Source: Eggerthella lenta DSM 2243
GTDB taxonomy: Bacteria > Actinomycetota > Coriobacteriia > Coriobacteriales > Eggerthellaceae
Direction of reading: 5' to 3'
Assembly (NCBI RefSeq): GCF_000024265.1
Contig: NC_013204.1
Coordinates: 682,001 to 746,000, forward strand
DNA: 64,000 bases
Made by a program: the position numbers and the translations under genes. The notes below the pieces were generated by a model, which was not told the DNA's origin, did not search any database, and saw nothing but the letters and a program-made list of their open reading frames with translations. Positions 61,389-64,000 of this stretch are shown piece after piece (the stretch's first letter is position 1; every line of letters starts with the position of its first letter).

Positions 61389-63911
61389 ATGTCTCATGCC
61401 ATCGAACTGCTCGCGCCCGCCGGCAACGCCGCGGCGCTTCGTGCCGCCGTGCGCGGCGGGGCCGACGCCGTGTATTTGGGCCTCGACTCGTTCAACGCCC
61501 GCCGCGGAGCCGACAACTTCACGCTTGAGACACTGGCCGATGCCTGCGCCTACGCGCATCTGCGTGGGGTTCGCGTGTACGTGACGTTCAACACCGCCGT
61601 GCTGCCTTCCGAGGTGGCCCGTGCGCTCGAAACGGTGCGCCAGGCGTATCGCGCTGGGGCGGATGCCTTCATCGTGCAAGACATCGGCATCGCATCCGAG
61701 ATCTCCCGCGCGCTCCCCGAAGCGCGACTGCATATATCGACGCAGATGAACACGCATAACGCGGCCGGCATCGAGGCGGCGGCGAGGCTGGGCGCCCAGC
61801 GCGTCACGCTGGCACGCGAGCTGTCCGTCCTCGAGATCGCCCATCTCGCCGAGGTGGCCGACGGCTACGGCATGGAGGTGGAGTCGTTCGCTCACGGCGC
61901 GCTGTGCGTGTGCTACTCCGGCCAGTGCTTCATGTCGTCGCTCATCGGCGGCCGTTCGGCGAACCGCGGGCTGTGCGCCCAGGCGTGCCGTCTGCCCTAC
62001 ACGCTGCACAACGTGGCGCTGCGCAAGAACCTGCCCGCGCCGGGCGAGCATCTGCTGTCCCCGCAGGACCTGTGCGCCATCGACTTGCTGCCCGAACTGG
62101 TGGAAGCGGGCGTCACGTCGTTCAAGATCGAGGGTCGCATGAAGTCGCCCGAGTACGTGTTCGCCGTCACGCAGACGTACCGCGCCGTACTCGATCGCAC
62201 GCTGGCCGAGCGCGCTGCGGGAAGCGGCAAGGACGTGCGGGCCGCCGAAGACGAGCATCGCACCCTGGCCGAGGCGTTCTCCCGCGGGTTCACCACGGCC
62301 TACCTGGAGAACCAGCGCGGCAACGACATCATGAGCTACGGGCGCCCGAACAACCGCGGCGTGTTCGTGGGTCGCGTGACGTCGGCGAAGAACGGCGTCG
62401 CCACCGTCGCGGCCGAGCGGCCGCTCGCACCGGGCGACGTGTTGGAGTTCTGGACGAACAAGGGTCACTTCGCCTACACGCTCGACCAGGTGTCTCTCGA
62501 CAAGCAAGGCAATGTTCGCATGGCGCCCGACCGTCCGGTGGGGAAGGGCGACCGCGTGTTCCGCGTCCGCAGCGCCGAAGCGGCGTTTGAAGACGACGTA
62601 TTCGAGCCGCGCGTCGCGGTGACGGGTCGCGTGGTGCTGCGCATCGGCCAGCCGCTGCGCGTAGAGTTCTCGCTGGCGCCGAGCGCTGCAGCGCGTCATC
62701 CTGAGCGCAGCGAGGCGCAGCCGAGCGAAGTCGAGGGATCCCGTGCGGCGACAGCCCATACCCCCCCGATCGGCGCAGCCGAAGGCGTTGCGATCGAGCC
62801 CGCGCGTACGAAGCCGGTGACGGTCGACGACGTGCGTGCGCATGTCGATCGCCTGGGTCAAACTCCGTTTCTGCTAGAATCGCTCGAGGTCGAACTCGAC
62901 GAGGGTGTGGGTATCGGCTTCTCGCAGCTGCACCGCGTGCGCGCCGCCGCGCTCGACGACCTTGCGCAGCAGCTGCTCGCGCCCACGCGCAACCGTGCGT
63001 TGCCGCGTGTGCGGGAGCGCACGGCGCTTGCGCCCGCGCGCCCGCGCGGCGTGCGCATCGCGGCGTGGGCCACGAATCCTGCCTGCGCACGCGCGGCGAA
63101 GCGGGCAGGCGCTGACATCATCTACGTGCCTGCGCTCAACTACAAGCGCGGCGAGGCCGTGGTGGCGGGCCAACGTTCTGCCACTGCAGAGCAAGCGGGC
63201 TATCCGAAGCAGGCCGTCGTGGCGCTGCCAACTGTTGAACACGACCAGGTTCCGGGCACGCGCGAGGCGGCCATCGACTTCGATCCTTGGCGCTACGTCA
63301 AGCCAGGCAAGCCTGTGCTCGTGGAGAATCTGGCCGGCCTCGTGCGCGCCGCCGAGCTGGGATGCGAGGTCGAAGTAGGGCCGCACATCCCCATCACGAA
63401 TCCGCTATCGCTCGCAGCGGCCGCCGAGCTGGGAGCGCGCCGGGTGTGGCTGTCGCCCGAGCTCACGCTGGGCCAGATCGCCGACATCGCCGAAGATGCA
63501 CCGGTTGAGCTAGGCCTTACCATCATCGGCGCCCAAGAGCTCATGGTCACCGAGCACTGCCTGCTCATGAGCCAAGGCCCCTGCGACGAGAACTGCGCCG
63601 AGTGTCCGCGCCGCAAGAGCCCGCATTTTCTGCGCGATCGCAAGGACTACGAGTTCCCGGTCGTCACCGACGCGCTCGGCCGCAGTCACTTGTTCAACGG
63701 TGTTCAGCTCGATGTGGCCCAGACCCTGCCCGACCTCATCCATGCGGGCGTCACGTCGTTCCTGGTGGATACCACGCTCATGAACGTCGAGGAGACCACG
63801 AAGGCCGTGCAGCGCGCCGTCCGAGCGCGCAACGTGGCCCACGCCGACGGCAACGCCATCGCCAAAACCCCCGGCACCACCAGCGGTCATCTATTCAGGG
63901 GCGTTTCCTAG
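61389..63911 (+). CDS. U32 peptidase family protein (RlhA/TrhP-like) with DUF3656-like region
   Basis: An 840-residue protein. The N-terminal U32 domain (ELLAPAGNAAALRAAVRGGADAVYLG-type start) has the conserved cysteines in HGALCVCYSGQCFMSS and RGLCAQACRLPY and the segment FKIEGRMKSPEYV. The C-terminal half resembles the long U32 proteins with a second domain and an additional Cys cluster (GPCDENCAECPRRK). Several family members act in Fe-S-dependent RNA hydroxylation rather than proteolysis. Residues about 436-457 are encoded by a dispersed intergenic repeat inserted in frame. AAGGATC precedes the ATG. Confidence 0.87.
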   Translation: MSHAIELLAPAGNAAALRAAVRGGADAVYLGLDSFNARRGADNFTLETLADACAYAHLRGVRVYVTFNTAVLPSEVARALETVRQAYRAGADAFIVQDIGIASEISRALPEARLHISTQMNTHNAAGIEAAARLGAQRVTLARELSVLEIAHLAEVADGYGMEVESFAHGALCVCYSGQCFMSSLIGGRSANRGLCAQACRLPYTLHNVALRKNLPAPGEHLLSPQDLCAIDLLPELVEAGVTSFKIEGRMKSPEYVFAVTQTYRAVLDRTLAERAAGSGKDVRAAEDEHRTLAEAFSRGFTTAYLENQRGNDIMSYGRPNNRGVFVGRVTSAKNGVATVAAERPLAPGDVLEFWTNKGHFAYTLDQVSLDKQGNVRMAPDRPVGKGDRVFRVRSAEAAFEDDVFEPRVAVTGRVVLRIGQPLRVEFSLAPSAAARHPERSEAQPSEVEGSRAATAHTPPIGAAEGVAIEPARTKPVTVDDVRAHVDRLGQTPFLLESLEVELDEGVGIGFSQLHRVRAAALDDLAQQLLAPTRNRALPRVRERTALAPARPRGVRIAAWATNPACARAAKRAGADIIYVPALNYKRGEAVVAGQRSATAEQAGYPKQAVVALPTVEHDQVPGTREAAIDFDPWRYVKPGKPVLVENLAGLVRAAELGCEVEVGPHIPITNPLSLAAAAELGARRVWLSPELTLGQIADIAEDAPVELGLTIIGAQELMVTEHCLLMSQGPCDENCAECPRRKSPHFLRDRKDYEFPVVTDALGRSHLFNGVQLDVAQTLPDLIHAGVTSFLVDTTLMNVEETTKAVQRAVRARNVAHADGNAIAKTPGTTSGHLFRGVS
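62697..62755. repeat. Dispersed repeat, copy 2, inside the U32 gene
   Basis: It begins CATCCTGAGCG and ends with the 20 bases GGATCCCGTGCGGCGACAGC that are identical in copy 3. It is translated in frame as HPERSEAQPSEVEGSRAAT-like residues. Confidence 0.8.
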
Positions 63912-63949
63912 GCTCTTCCCGCCATCCCGAACGAGCCTTCCCACCCCGC

Positions 63950-63996
63950 CATCCTGAGCGAGCGCAGCGAGTCGAAGGATCCCGTGCGGCGACAGC
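63950..63996. repeat. Dispersed repeat, copy 3
   Basis: CATCCTGAGCGAGCG to GGCGACAGC, downstream of the U32 gene at the window edge. It shares its last 20 bases exactly with copy 2 and its first part with copy 1. Confidence 0.8.
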
Positions 63997-64000
63997 TGAA

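Overview
The window is GC-rich (my estimate is mid-60s percent), densely coded bacterial DNA. It looks like a chromosome segment of an anaerobic gut actinobacterium of the Coriobacteriia/Eggerthellaceae, with Eggerthella or a close relative as the best guess. The reasons are three secreted flavoprotein plus multihaem cytochrome c reductase modules, each beside a polytopic membrane regulator with a C-terminal LuxR helix-turn-helix, together with genes typical of a monoderm Gram-positive (Tad pili without a secretin, a PASTA-type penicillin-binding protein). The species is inferred, not proven. Two exact and one near-exact copies of the parS consensus (11366, 45352, 41998) suggest that the window lies in the origin-proximal part of the chromosome.

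Layout. 1-897: end of an unknown gene and a flavodoxin/ferredoxin fusion. 970-10482: two nearly identical flavoprotein-cytochrome operons in inverted orientation, enclosing two LuxR-type membrane regulators and a cyclophilin; a recurring ATCGGATGGAGCA motif lies at the regulator and operon boundaries. 10552-11545: a structured intergenic element, a DNA glycosylase, a parS site and tRNA-Val. 11754-31069: one 19-kb co-directional run of 23 mostly overlapping genes that encodes two complete sets of Tad pilus machinery (two CpaB-like, two TadA, two TadB/TadC pairs, two pilin/pseudopilin sets), but only one TadZ and one prepilin peptidase. It ends in a secreted InlB/Listeria-type repeat protein that may be the adhesin. 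31073-31806: a HicAB toxin-antitoxin unit. 31913-37237: an ABC-2 exporter divergent from a NarL-type two-component system. 37271-39225: a ModE-like regulator and threonine synthase. 39460-46140: a CPH-type metal P-ATPase, then a ferrous iron uptake locus (two FeoA, FeoB with a large acidic loop, a Cys-rich Feo protein) and a DtxR/MntR-family regulator; three GTTA-N8-TAAC sites tie this locus together. 46325-50112: a DivIC/FtsB-like protein, a Ppx/GppA phosphatase, tRNA-Leu, a carboxymuconolactone decarboxylase-like protein and a polyprenyl synthase. 50169-54104: the third reductase module. 54234-63911: a peptidoglycan-binding-fold protein, a Pro/Gln-rich membrane protein, leuCDB, a class A penicillin-binding protein and a U32 peptidase family protein with a dispersed intergenic repeat inserted in frame.

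Working together: the reductase modules probably pass menaquinol electrons outwards through the lipoprotein cytochromes to Tat-exported flavoproteins that reduce small organic acceptors outside the membrane, each module switched by its own membrane regulator. The Tad run would build one or two surface pili for attachment. The Feo locus supplies iron, which a haem- and Fe-S-rich anaerobic respiration needs. Several genes (sensor kinase 35499, peptidoglycan-binding protein 54234, PBP 61254) have a -10 box only 6-7 bases before the ATG, which suggests leaderless transcripts.
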